Positions 37,121 to 45,314 of a stretch of 64,000 bases of DNA are shown here, in pieces (within the stretch, counting starts at the first letter, position 1; every line of letters begins with the position of its first letter). The notes below the pieces were generated by a model. The model did not search any database, was not told where the DNA came from, and worked only from the letters and a program-made list of their open reading frames with translations. Source of the stretch: an uncultured Methanobrevibacter sp. (GTDB taxonomy: Archaea > Methanobacteriota > Methanobacteria > Methanobacteriales > Methanobacteriaceae); assembly GCF_902784195.1 (NCBI RefSeq), contig NZ_CACZTX010000009.1:183584-247583 (forward strand). Reading direction: 5' to 3'. The translations under genes were made by a program, and so were the position numbers.

Positions 37121-39682
37121 TTATTTTCGAGTAATAACCCCAATATTTCTCTTTTGAACAGAATCCTCCGATTTTCTACGTTCATCTAATGAAGATAGTG
37201 GATTAATAACCTTTAAAACCAATTCATTGACAAAATCATTAGACACATATCTATTTTCAATTACTCTTTCTCCACGTTTAATTAAACTATCTGCCTGAAG
37301 TTGATTTTTAGTATAAACCCCATTATTCTTATAGTCATTGAAAATAGTGATATAGATATCCACATTTAACTCCAAAAGCAAATCTATGAGTACATCTTTA
37401 ATACTTTCTAAAGTTTCAATATCCTGCTTATTTATAGCCTCATCATAATCTTCTTTAAATTTCTTAAAATAAATTTGTTGTTTTAAATCCTCAGATTTTT
37501 GAACCAATGGGTCCACATTTTCAATTAAACTTTCAATATCTTCCCGCAAATCATTAATTTTCTCTTCTTTAGATATGACATCATTAATTTCATCCAAAGA
37601 ATAACCAAATTCTTTTATTCTTTTTTCAGCGCTAGTTTGTGAATCCCTATCACTTTCAGCCGCATTGATTAAAGATTCAATATCATTAATCATATTCTCA
37701 TTGATAATTTTATTGAAATTTTCATCTGCAACATCAACATTCGGAGCGGAAACATATCTCTGTTGTAAGTCATAAAATCTATCTTTTTCATATTCGAACT
37801 TCTCTTTCAATTCCGAAATGGATGAAACATAAACATTCCCTATGGTTATAGCATCTTGTTCTAACATTAAATCAAAGATAGGAATTTCTGCAGAAAACTC
37901 GATGATATTAGATTTATCAATATTTATGGTAATTTCAACTTCACTATTTTGAGGTAAATTTCTAGGAATGTCTTTACCACTGATTTTTAGTTTTCCAATA
38001 AGGGTATTTTTATCCGCTTTAGGTTTATTACCTTCATATAAAGGTAGTTCAAGAAAGTTTTCCAAACCCTTTTCAAGAGTATCCTCAGTGTAAAATACCA
38101 CAGTATCTTTAAATGGAAGTATGCCCCCTTCTCTAGCAAAATAGAATAAACTATTATCCGCTAATCCTAAGCCAACATCCTTAAGCAAAGTAGGTTCAAG
38201 AGCATTAACTGAAATAATATATTCAACAGAATCCGGAGATTCTGGAGATATTTTTAACAATTGCCCTTCTGAATTAGTTAATTCAATGTTATAGAGATTT
38301 ATTCCATTTTCCTCATAAGCTACTAAGTCCACATATCCAACATTATTGTTCAAACTGATTTTTCCAGAATCAAAACCAGACTTTTTACTCTTAAATTCAA
38401 TATAACATCCATCTAGAGTTTCACCTTCAGGTGCAACAACCTCGTAAACAACAGAAAATTCATCCGCAGTACCCATTGTTTCATAATCGAGTTTGATAAA
38501 ATATTCGTTATTGCTCAATACCACATCTTCAAAAGATTTAATTATATTTCCAGCCGCAATTGCTGCACCTCGAGCTACAACAGTGATTGGATCAATACTG
38601 CTGTCTAAAGGAATATTGAATTCTTTTGTTAAACTTTCTTTAATTATCTGACTTTTAGTAGAGCCGCCCACAAGAATAAGTTTATTTATGTCAGAAGCTG
38701 ACAAATCAGCCTTGTTTAGTGCAGCATGACAACTATTTATAGAACGATTAATATATGGCTTCATAATTTCCTTTAATTCTGCAATAGTAATATCATATTC
38801 AAAATCTATCCAGTCACCATCATCCGTCAATAAGAAATCATCAAGTTCAACATAATAAGCACTATTTTTTGATAAATGAATTTTTGCTTCCTCAGCAGCT
38901 AGTTTCAATTTTGCAAACTGTTTTCTATATAACATATTATTCCTATTAAAATTAGAAAGCCCGTATTTATTAACTATGGCTGGAACAAAAATTTTGTCCA
39001 CAATATCCCAATCAATTAATTTACCTCCTAAGCTTTCATCACCTTCATTGGATATTATTTCAAAATTATTCTCAAATTTACTAACAATAGCAACATCAAA
39101 AGTACCTCCACCCAAATCATAAATCATCCAATAGCCATCATCAGTTTCATTTTCTTTAGATGATTTCTGTGCATAAGCTAAAGCAGCAGCATAAGGTTCT
39201 TTGATAATATGGCATTCCTTAAATCCTGCAATTTTAGATGCCCTTTCAGTTGCTTGAATTTTTGGTTGATTAAAATCAGCAGGGACAGTAATTACTATGG
39301 AAGAAAGCTCCTCACCATATATTTCCCTAGCATCCATTTTAAGTGATTTTAAAACTTCAGCAGCCAACTCTTCAGCCAACATATCCTTATTGGCAGCTTG
39401 AAAGTGATAAGGATTTGTATCTCCCATTCTAAGCTTAAATTCTGCAAAGGCATCAAAAGGATGGATGAGAGTATTTTCTTTAGCTTTCTTACCAACATGA
39501 ATAAGTTCAGTACCATTTCTCATCTGCAAATATACTGCAGAGGGAGTATAATTCATTGAATCATTTGTACTATTAGGAATTACAATAGCTGTCTTCCTAT
39601 CGTCCTTCCCATGAAATTTTACAATACAAGAAGTAGTTGTTCCTAAATCTATTCCATAATCAATAGTATTTGTTCTAGCCAT
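37121..39682 (-). CDS. Divergent Hsp70-family chaperone
   Basis: An 853-residue protein, longer than DnaK (about 630). The actin-like ATPase domain (about 1-385) is complete: YGIDLGTTTSCIVKF, ITVPADFNQPKIQATERA, IIKEPYAAALAYAQ, YDLGGGTFDVAIVS, ILVGGSTKSQIIKE and the closing DPITVVARGAAIAAGNII. The following 240 residues are a beta-rich region without a recognisable DnaK substrate groove, ending near NIDKSNIIEFSAEIP; the last 200 are charged coiled helix with a disordered tail. Such Hsp70 relatives are found in bacterial gene clusters. It follows the GrpE-like gene by 40 bases and precedes the A'' paralogue; GAGGATAAT precedes the ATG. Confidence 0.85.
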   Translation of the reverse strand: MARTNTIDYGIDLGTTTSCIVKFHGKDDRKTAIVIPNSTNDSMNYTPSAVYLQMRNGTELIHVGKKAKENTLIHPFDAFAEFKLRMGDTNPYHFQAANKDMLAEELAAEVLKSLKMDAREIYGEELSSIVITVPADFNQPKIQATERASKIAGFKECHIIKEPYAAALAYAQKSSKENETDDGYWMIYDLGGGTFDVAIVSKFENNFEIISNEGDESLGGKLIDWDIVDKIFVPAIVNKYGLSNFNRNNMLYRKQFAKLKLAAEEAKIHLSKNSAYYVELDDFLLTDDGDWIDFEYDITIAELKEIMKPYINRSINSCHAALNKADLSASDINKLILVGGSTKSQIIKESLTKEFNIPLDSSIDPITVVARGAAIAAGNIIKSFEDVVLSNNEYFIKLDYETMGTADEFSVVYEVVAPEGETLDGCYIEFKSKKSGFDSGKISLNNNVGYVDLVAYEENGINLYNIELTNSEGQLLKISPESPDSVEYIISVNALEPTLLKDVGLGLADNSLFYFAREGGILPFKDTVVFYTEDTLEKGLENFLELPLYEGNKPKADKNTLIGKLKISGKDIPRNLPQNSEVEITINIDKSNIIEFSAEIPIFDLMLEQDAITIGNVYVSSISELKEKFEYEKDRFYDLQQRYVSAPNVDVADENFNKIINENMINDIESLINAAESDRDSQTSAEKRIKEFGYSLDEINDVISKEEKINDLREDIESLIENVDPLVQKSEDLKQQIYFKKFKEDYDEAINKQDIETLESIKDVLIDLLLELNVDIYITIFNDYKNNGVYTKNQLQADSLIKRGERVIENRYVSNDFVNELVLKVINPLSSLDERRKSEDSVQKRNIGVITRK

Positions 39683-39722
39683 ATTATCCTCTTTTAAAAT
39701 TCAATAATATTTAAAAATTAAT

Positions 39723-41174
39723 TTAGTTCTGTGGTTTTGTGAGAATTACTTCACCTTCCAAAATTGGTTTTTCACCATAATAAATTGATGGTTTAACCGT
39801 CTCAACCATAATTTCTTGAACTTCAGAACTTTCAATAACGTCCAATATAGTTACATCTGAAGAAAGTTTATATTCATCTTTCATATCATCATACTCCTCA
39901 ATTCTTAATCCCATTTTATTTAGAAGAATTAAAACACGCTGGTATTGTTTATAAGATTTATTATCCTTTTCAAGAGTTCTACCCATACGCCAAATGTTAT
40001 ATATTACAACACCATAATCCCCCAAAAATTTTTCAAATTCGGTCTTTTTTTTCCGATTTATATAAGTAAGTTTAAGAATGGCATCATTTTTTTCTTTAAA
40101 CTTTTGTTCAGCACGAGTTTGAAGAGACATGTATTTCGCTGTTAATTCAGAATTTTTTAATCTGAAATCCTCAGACAGGGTTTGGCATTCTTTGATTTTT
40201 TCTCCAAGAATTTTGTTTTCCTCTTCTAAATGTCCAATAGACCTTTTAGACCTATTTAAATCATCTCTTCTCTTACTAATCTGAATTTCTAAATCAAGAT
40301 TATTCCTTTTCAGCAAACTGTTTTGTTCTGTTAATTTACTATTTTTTCTCTTTAAACTAATATTCTCTTCCACTATATCGCTTAATTTTTTCTCCATATC
40401 TTCAGAATTTAAAACTTTCTCAATCTCATTTTTTTCATTTTGTAGTTTTGAAAATTGTTCTTCATTTTCTTGTAAAAAATACTGGGAATTATTCCTGAAA
40501 GCAGGATTATCTTTAGAATAATCACAATCATATTTAAAAAATTTAATAATGGAATAAATTTTTATTTTTCTCTTAAAATCAGAAAAAGGAATAAAGAAAC
40601 CATATTTCCTGACTTTTATTCCCTTTAATTTTTTTTCCAAGTCTTTTATTTGATTTTTAAGAGTTTCATCCCCTTTTAATGATTCATCGTTACTATACAA
40701 ATCATTATATTCTTTAAGTTTTTCCTCTAGTTTTTTCTTCTCGTCTTTTTTCTCTTTAATGGTATGTATCTTATATTCATACCCCATTTTTTCAGCTAAA
40801 TCTTTAAGGGGTATAGAAAGGGAATAGTCAAAATTTTCTAATGCCTTTTGAATATTTTTATTTACAAACAGATCTCCCTCTCTTTTCTCAAAACCATATT
40901 CTAAATAATCGAAATAACCATTTTTTGCAAGGTCTTTAAAATATTTATCAAAATATGAAATAACATCATCATCTTCTGAATATTTCTTAGTACTATGTAG
41001 TTGAGGATTATCTTTAAAAAATTTATCATTTTTTTCGGGATCAGTTAAATCTCGCAATATCAATAAATAAAATGATTGAATATACTCACTTGAATCAATA
41101 GACCCCTCAAATTTAGAATCAATTCCTCCAATTTGTTTTCCATTATTTTCTTCTGATTTTTGATTATTAGACAT
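39723..41174 (-). CDS. Coiled-coil protein with GrpE-like C-terminus
   Basis: A 483-residue soluble protein of unknown family. The N-terminal 135 residues are a polar globular region; residues 142-190 and 235-370 are strongly predicted coiled coil (KLTEQNSLLKRNNLDLEIQI). The C-terminal 100 residues resemble GrpE, the Hsp70 nucleotide-exchange factor: a helical piece GVVIYNIWRMGRTLEK...YQRVLILLNKMGLRIEEYDD, then a beta region VTILDVIESSEVQEIMVETV followed by KPSIYYGEKPILEGEVIL, parallel to the GrpE end with its final GY...RPA.V pattern. The assignment rests on pattern and on its place directly before an Hsp70 gene. GGAGG precedes the ATG. Confidence 0.55.
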   Translation of the reverse strand: MSNNQKSEENNGKQIGGIDSKFEGSIDSSEYIQSFYLLILRDLTDPEKNDKFFKDNPQLHSTKKYSEDDDVISYFDKYFKDLAKNGYFDYLEYGFEKREGDLFVNKNIQKALENFDYSLSIPLKDLAEKMGYEYKIHTIKEKKDEKKKLEEKLKEYNDLYSNDESLKGDETLKNQIKDLEKKLKGIKVRKYGFFIPFSDFKRKIKIYSIIKFFKYDCDYSKDNPAFRNNSQYFLQENEEQFSKLQNEKNEIEKVLNSEDMEKKLSDIVEENISLKRKNSKLTEQNSLLKRNNLDLEIQISKRRDDLNRSKRSIGHLEEENKILGEKIKECQTLSEDFRLKNSELTAKYMSLQTRAEQKFKEKNDAILKLTYINRKKKTEFEKFLGDYGVVIYNIWRMGRTLEKDNKSYKQYQRVLILLNKMGLRIEEYDDMKDEYKLSSDVTILDVIESSEVQEIMVETVKPSIYYGEKPILEGEVILTKPQN

Positions 41175-41246
41175 GTTTTTCCTCCATTTAACAAAAAATT
41201 AAAAAATATTTTTTATAGTAAAATATTATAATTTTTACAAAAAATT

Positions 41247-42683
41247 CTAGGATGTTGAATGCCTAGTTAACATTTCATATTTTTTAAAGTTTAAATTTTG
41301 AACATATAATTTTTTTGATATCTTTTCATAATTTTTCAATGAATCCATATAGGATTCAGTTAATATTTGAAAACCTACTTTGAAAACTTCTTCAGACACA
41401 TTTTCATAATTTTTTGTTTTGTTGATGTATTTTAAAATAGTCTTCTTATCACAACCAATCTCCAAATATTTATGAATAAACTCAATTATCAAATTAATGA
41501 ATGATTCATCATAATCAGAGCAGGATACTGTTTTTAAATAACTTTCAATCCGATTAATATTATCATCAGTGCGTTTAAGACGAATTTCATTGAAATCAAA
41601 CAATTTAAAACTATAAAAAATAGAATTAACTAATAACCCATAAAATAAACGAACCTCATTAGTAGTATCTTGATGATTTACTTCTTTGAAAATACTTTGT
41701 TGTTTGCTCCATAAAGAACTAATATATTTATCCCTAACTTTTTTAACTTTAATATTATCCGGATTAATATACAACATTATATTTAATAAAGAGGATGCAT
41801 TCCTCATTAAAGAAATAGAATTAATAGTATTCTGTTTAAACTCTTCTTTTTTAATTTTTTCAGAAGAGAATTCAAAATTTTTTATAATTGCATCAAATTT
41901 ATATAAAAGAAAATTCAATAAATTATCATTAATTATTTCAATCACACTATCATCAAAATTAGAGTATTTGATCATATCTATAAATTCTTTAGCTTCTTCT
42001 AAATTATTTAATTCGATATCCTTTTCAACAATTCTCAAATATAATGATAATATAACCTTAGGCAGGTCTTGTAAATTTTCCTCAATGAAAGATTCTTTTA
42101 ATCTAGATTTTGGTAAATTATTATATCTTTCTTTAACTAATTTTATAAACCCATTACTCTCAGAAAGAGATAAACTCCAATAATTTAAAGCTTTTCTAGA
42201 GTATTTTAACATCTTTTTATTGTTTTTATTAGTTATGAACAAATCTAATGCTATAGTATGATAAAAAACTGCCAAATTATGAGCTGAAACACTGACATCA
42301 TTTAAATCTTTCCAATATTCAACAAAATTCACATAATCCTGATTTTCTAAAAAATCCCATGCTTCTTCATTCTCAAAATCATCCAAAGCAGTTGGCCAGA
42401 ACCAGAAAAGTTCATCAATGAAGCGAATTTTTTGATTATTTAACCTATTATTTGCTTCCTGATACTCTTTATAAGAAGGGTATGGGATAACCGGCAAATA
42501 TAAACCATGAGTTAGATTATCCAAATATTCAAAATTATCCTGTCCAGATATTCTTTTAAAAGATTCTATTTTCCTAAATTGTTTTGAAAGTTCACTTTCA
42601 GAAACTGTAATTAACATATTTAGTAATCTAAAACCATTTTTTCTATAAATATTAATATCAACATTATCTTCAATCACACTCAT
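41247..42683 (-). CDS. J-domain-like helical protein (FWFWP type)
   Basis: A 478-residue helical protein; the ATG ending at 42683 is chosen for the GGTG upstream. The first 45 residues (INIYRKNGFRLLNMLITVSE, SELSKQFRKIESFKR) have the layout of a J-domain helix I-II, but there is no HPD. Then NNRLNNQKIRFIDELFWFWP (78-97) follows. I recall bacterial proteins that occur with Hsp70 genes having the same order: a degenerate J-like start, then a 'dP..R...ElFWFWP' motif and TPR-like helices. The remaining 350 residues are alpha-helical with no motif I know. It is the second gene of the block and probably a co-chaperone or adaptor. Confidence 0.55.
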   Translation of the reverse strand: MSVIEDNVDINIYRKNGFRLLNMLITVSESELSKQFRKIESFKRISGQDNFEYLDNLTHGLYLPVIPYPSYKEYQEANNRLNNQKIRFIDELFWFWPTALDDFENEEAWDFLENQDYVNFVEYWKDLNDVSVSAHNLAVFYHTIALDLFITNKNNKKMLKYSRKALNYWSLSLSESNGFIKLVKERYNNLPKSRLKESFIEENLQDLPKVILSLYLRIVEKDIELNNLEEAKEFIDMIKYSNFDDSVIEIINDNLLNFLLYKFDAIIKNFEFSSEKIKKEEFKQNTINSISLMRNASSLLNIMLYINPDNIKVKKVRDKYISSLWSKQQSIFKEVNHQDTTNEVRLFYGLLVNSIFYSFKLFDFNEIRLKRTDDNINRIESYLKTVSCSDYDESFINLIIEFIHKYLEIGCDKKTILKYINKTKNYENVSEEVFKVGFQILTESYMDSLKNYEKISKKLYVQNLNFKKYEMLTRHSTS

Positions 42684-42741
42684 TACCAACACCTAAAATA
42701 GAACTCATTTAGAAAAAATCAAAGTTCTAGCAAAAATATCC

Positions 42742-44997
42742 CTATTCAACATTAATAACCAATTTATTGTCTAAAATACTTAGTTTAAGATTGTCTCCCT
42801 TCTTTAATTTTTTATCAATAATTAAATCAGAAATAGGGAGTTTTATAATATTATCTAAAGATCTGTTAAGATTTCTTGCACCTAACTTTTTATCAAACTC
42901 AGTATCTGCTAAAAACTTCAACACCCCATCATCCATAATTAATCTATTATTATTTTGTTTTAGGAAATCTTTTTCTAATTGTTTAAGATATAATTCAACT
43001 AATTTTTCAGAACTTTCTTCACCTAAATCATTAAATTCAATAATATCATCAATCCGATTTATAAATTCACGTCTAAAATGATGATCTAAACTGTGTAAAT
43101 TTTTATTGGAGGTCATAACAAATATACAATTTCTAGCATTAACAGTAATGCCTGTAGAATCAGTCAATCTACCCTCATCAAAAAGTTGTAAAAATAGATC
43201 AAAAACTTTTTCATCCCCTTTTTCAATTTCATCAAATAGAATAATAGAGTAAGGTTTCTTTCTTATGGCATTTGTTAATGTACCTCCTTCTCCATATCCC
43301 ACGTAACTTGGAGGAGCACCTATAAATTTTGTGGTTGAATTGCTTTCATTATATTCAGACATGTCAAAAACTTTTAACGAATTTTCATCACCAAAAAGAA
43401 ATTTAGCTAATAGCTTAGCCATATATGTTTTACCAACCCCTGTATTTCCTAAGAATAAGAAAACTGCTAATGGCTTATTAGGGTCTTGGATGCCAGTATG
43501 TGCCATTTTAATTCTTTTTGAAACTTTTGTTATAGCTTCATCCTGGCCTACAATATTATCTTTTAAATATACTTCAATATCTTTAATTTTTTCTAATTGT
43601 GATGATTCTGAAACAATAGGGATGCCCGTTCTGATACTTACAACATTTCTAACATCTTCTTCATAAATAATACTTTTTGATGAATCAGTTGCATATATCC
43701 TAGCCCTAGCACAAGTTTCATCAATGACATCTATTGCTTTATCAGGTAAATTTCTATCAGTAATATACCTAACAGATAAATTAACAGCAGCCTTAATAGC
43801 TTCACCGGAAATTTGAATTTGGTGTGTATTTTCATAAGATTCTTTTAATCCATCAAGAATTTTAATAGTTTCTTCAGGAGATGGCTCTTCAACCATTATA
43901 GGTTGAAATCTACGTCCAAATGCAGAATCCTTTTCAAAATTCTTTTTATATTCACTATGAGTAGTAGCTCCAATTAATGAGATATCACCATTCGCTAGTG
44001 CTGGTTTTAACATATTTGCAGCATCCAAACTACTATTTCCTGCACTACCTGAACCTAAAATAGTATGGATTTCATCAATGAATAAAATTACATCAGGATA
44101 CTGTTTTAATTCAACTAGAAGTTGATTAATTCTCCTTGAAAATTCCCCCCTATATCTTGTCCCAGCTTCTAATGAACTAACACTAATTTCAATGATAAAT
44201 TTATCTTTTAACTTATCAGAAACTTCCCCTTTAACTATTTTCAAAGCTAAAGCCTGAACTAAAGCGGTTTTACCAACACCAGGTTCCCCTATAATCAATG
44301 GATTGCTCTTTTTTATTTTAGTAAGAGTTATCTCTAATTGTTCTAATTCTTTTTCTCTACCTACTATTGGACTAAAGTCCCCCTTTAGAACAGATTCATT
44401 AAGGTTTTGACCATATTGTCCTAAAAATGAATCTTGAGGAAGAGAAAGGGTGTTCTTGGCTTTAATTTCATTTTTTTCAAAAGTAGGAATTTTGTTTGGT
44501 TTTAGAATTAAATTAGAATTTACTCCACATTTTTCCTTAAATTCATCAATATTTACATTAAGTTTATTAAAAAGACTATTTAAATTTGAAGTTGGGGATA
44601 TTAGAAGGGCTCTTAAAATATGAATACAACGAATATTGCTTTGTTCCTCTGAAGATAAATCTTTAGCTTTAAATAATATTTCATGACATCCTCTAGTTTT
44701 TTTAACATCATTTAGAGTTTTCCGTTTAGAATTTCCTTTACCTATTATAGATTTTAATTCATGATGAATACTCTCAAAACTTAAATTAAAATGATTCAGA
44801 ATTGAATTTATTTCATCATATTCATATTTTACAATATTAAAAGTAGTTTCATCAATATTAATAGAAAATGCATTATTTATGCTAAAAATTCCCAAAAGTA
44901 ACAAATCTTCTGTTAAATATTCATTTTTAGAAGACCATGTTTCTATATTTGCATATTTTAAAGCTACTTCAGAACCTTTAGAAAGATTTAAAACCAT
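42742..44997 (-). CDS. Clp/Hsp100-type AAA+ unfoldase with two ATPase domains
   Basis: The ATG ending at 44997 (GGGGGG upstream) gives 751 residues. Order: Clp N-domain-like region (about 1-160), linker, first AAA+ domain with GEPGVGKT (237-244), FIDEIH Walker B and arginine finger region FGRRFQ, then directly the second AAA+ domain with FLGNTGVGKT (517-524), LFDEIEK and EFINRIDDII, and a small C-domain with KKLGARNLNRSLD. The coiled middle domain of ClpB is absent (only about 30 residues join the domains). Between TSN and the arginine finger of domain 2 there is no IGL/IGF loop, so docking to ClpP is not expected; archaea of this group generally lack ClpP. It is the first gene of the block, behind a TATA-like box. 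Confidence 0.85.
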   Translation of the reverse strand: MVLNLSKGSEVALKYANIETWSSKNEYLTEDLLLLGIFSINNAFSINIDETTFNIVKYEYDEINSILNHFNLSFESIHHELKSIIGKGNSKRKTLNDVKKTRGCHEILFKAKDLSSEEQSNIRCIHILRALLISPTSNLNSLFNKLNVNIDEFKEKCGVNSNLILKPNKIPTFEKNEIKAKNTLSLPQDSFLGQYGQNLNESVLKGDFSPIVGREKELEQLEITLTKIKKSNPLIIGEPGVGKTALVQALALKIVKGEVSDKLKDKFIIEISVSSLEAGTRYRGEFSRRINQLLVELKQYPDVILFIDEIHTILGSGSAGNSSLDAANMLKPALANGDISLIGATTHSEYKKNFEKDSAFGRRFQPIMVEEPSPEETIKILDGLKESYENTHQIQISGEAIKAAVNLSVRYITDRNLPDKAIDVIDETCARARIYATDSSKSIIYEEDVRNVVSIRTGIPIVSESSQLEKIKDIEVYLKDNIVGQDEAITKVSKRIKMAHTGIQDPNKPLAVFLFLGNTGVGKTYMAKLLAKFLFGDENSLKVFDMSEYNESNSTTKFIGAPPSYVGYGEGGTLTNAIRKKPYSIILFDEIEKGDEKVFDLFLQLFDEGRLTDSTGITVNARNCIFVMTSNKNLHSLDHHFRREFINRIDDIIEFNDLGEESSEKLVELYLKQLEKDFLKQNNNRLIMDDGVLKFLADTEFDKKLGARNLNRSLDNIIKLPISDLIIDKKLKKGDNLKLSILDNKLVINVE

Positions 44998-45063
44998 AAA
45001 ATACCCCCCCAAAACTATTATAAATTTAAAATAATTATCTCTTAAAAAAAAAATGTTTTACCC

Positions 45064-45071
45064 ATATAAAT
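45064..45071 (-). promoter_or_regulatory. TATA-like box of the inserted block
   Basis: AAAGATTTATATGGG on the minus strand, 67 bases before the Clp start codon. With gaps of at most about 120 bases between the seven following genes, one transcript from here could cover the whole block. Confidence 0.45.
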
Positions 45072-45233
45072 CTTTGATTTTATAAATTTAAATAATTATC
45101 TATTTATTCCAAATAGAAAATGAAAAATTTTAATTATTACTATGATTTTCCAATGCAAATTTCAAAAAATGAATATTTTTTTAATAAAATCTAAAAAAGT
45201 TATTTGGATAAAAAGTATATGAAAAACAATACA

Positions 45234-45268
45234 AAAAATAGAATAAAAAAAATAAAAAAGAAAAAATA
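45234..45268 (-). terminator. T-run terminator after rpoA2
   Basis: On the minus strand the sequence past the rpoA2 stop reads TTTTTTCTTTTTTATTTTTT and continues in T-runs, as in archaeal intrinsic terminators. No clear hairpin. Confidence 0.45.
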
Positions 45269-45314
45269 AATTAATTTATTAATAATTTCTTTTTAGAGAA
45301 ATGTCATCAGTAAA

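Larger units (their letters stand above)
44998..45314 (-). other. Junction between rpoA2 and the inserted chaperone block
   Basis: Contains a T-rich terminator-like stretch past rpoA2 (45234-45268) and a TATA-like element for the Clp gene (45064-45071). I see no integrase, att-like direct repeat or tRNA fragment here. Confidence 0.5.

Noticed and set aside
42742..44997. ClpB disaggregase
   Set aside because: The long coiled middle domain that defines ClpB is missing; only a general Clp/Hsp100 call is supported.
34260..45012. Anti-phage defence island
   Set aside because: Hsp70/Clp sets can suggest defence, but no nuclease, toxin, integrase or known defence domain is visible; function is left open.
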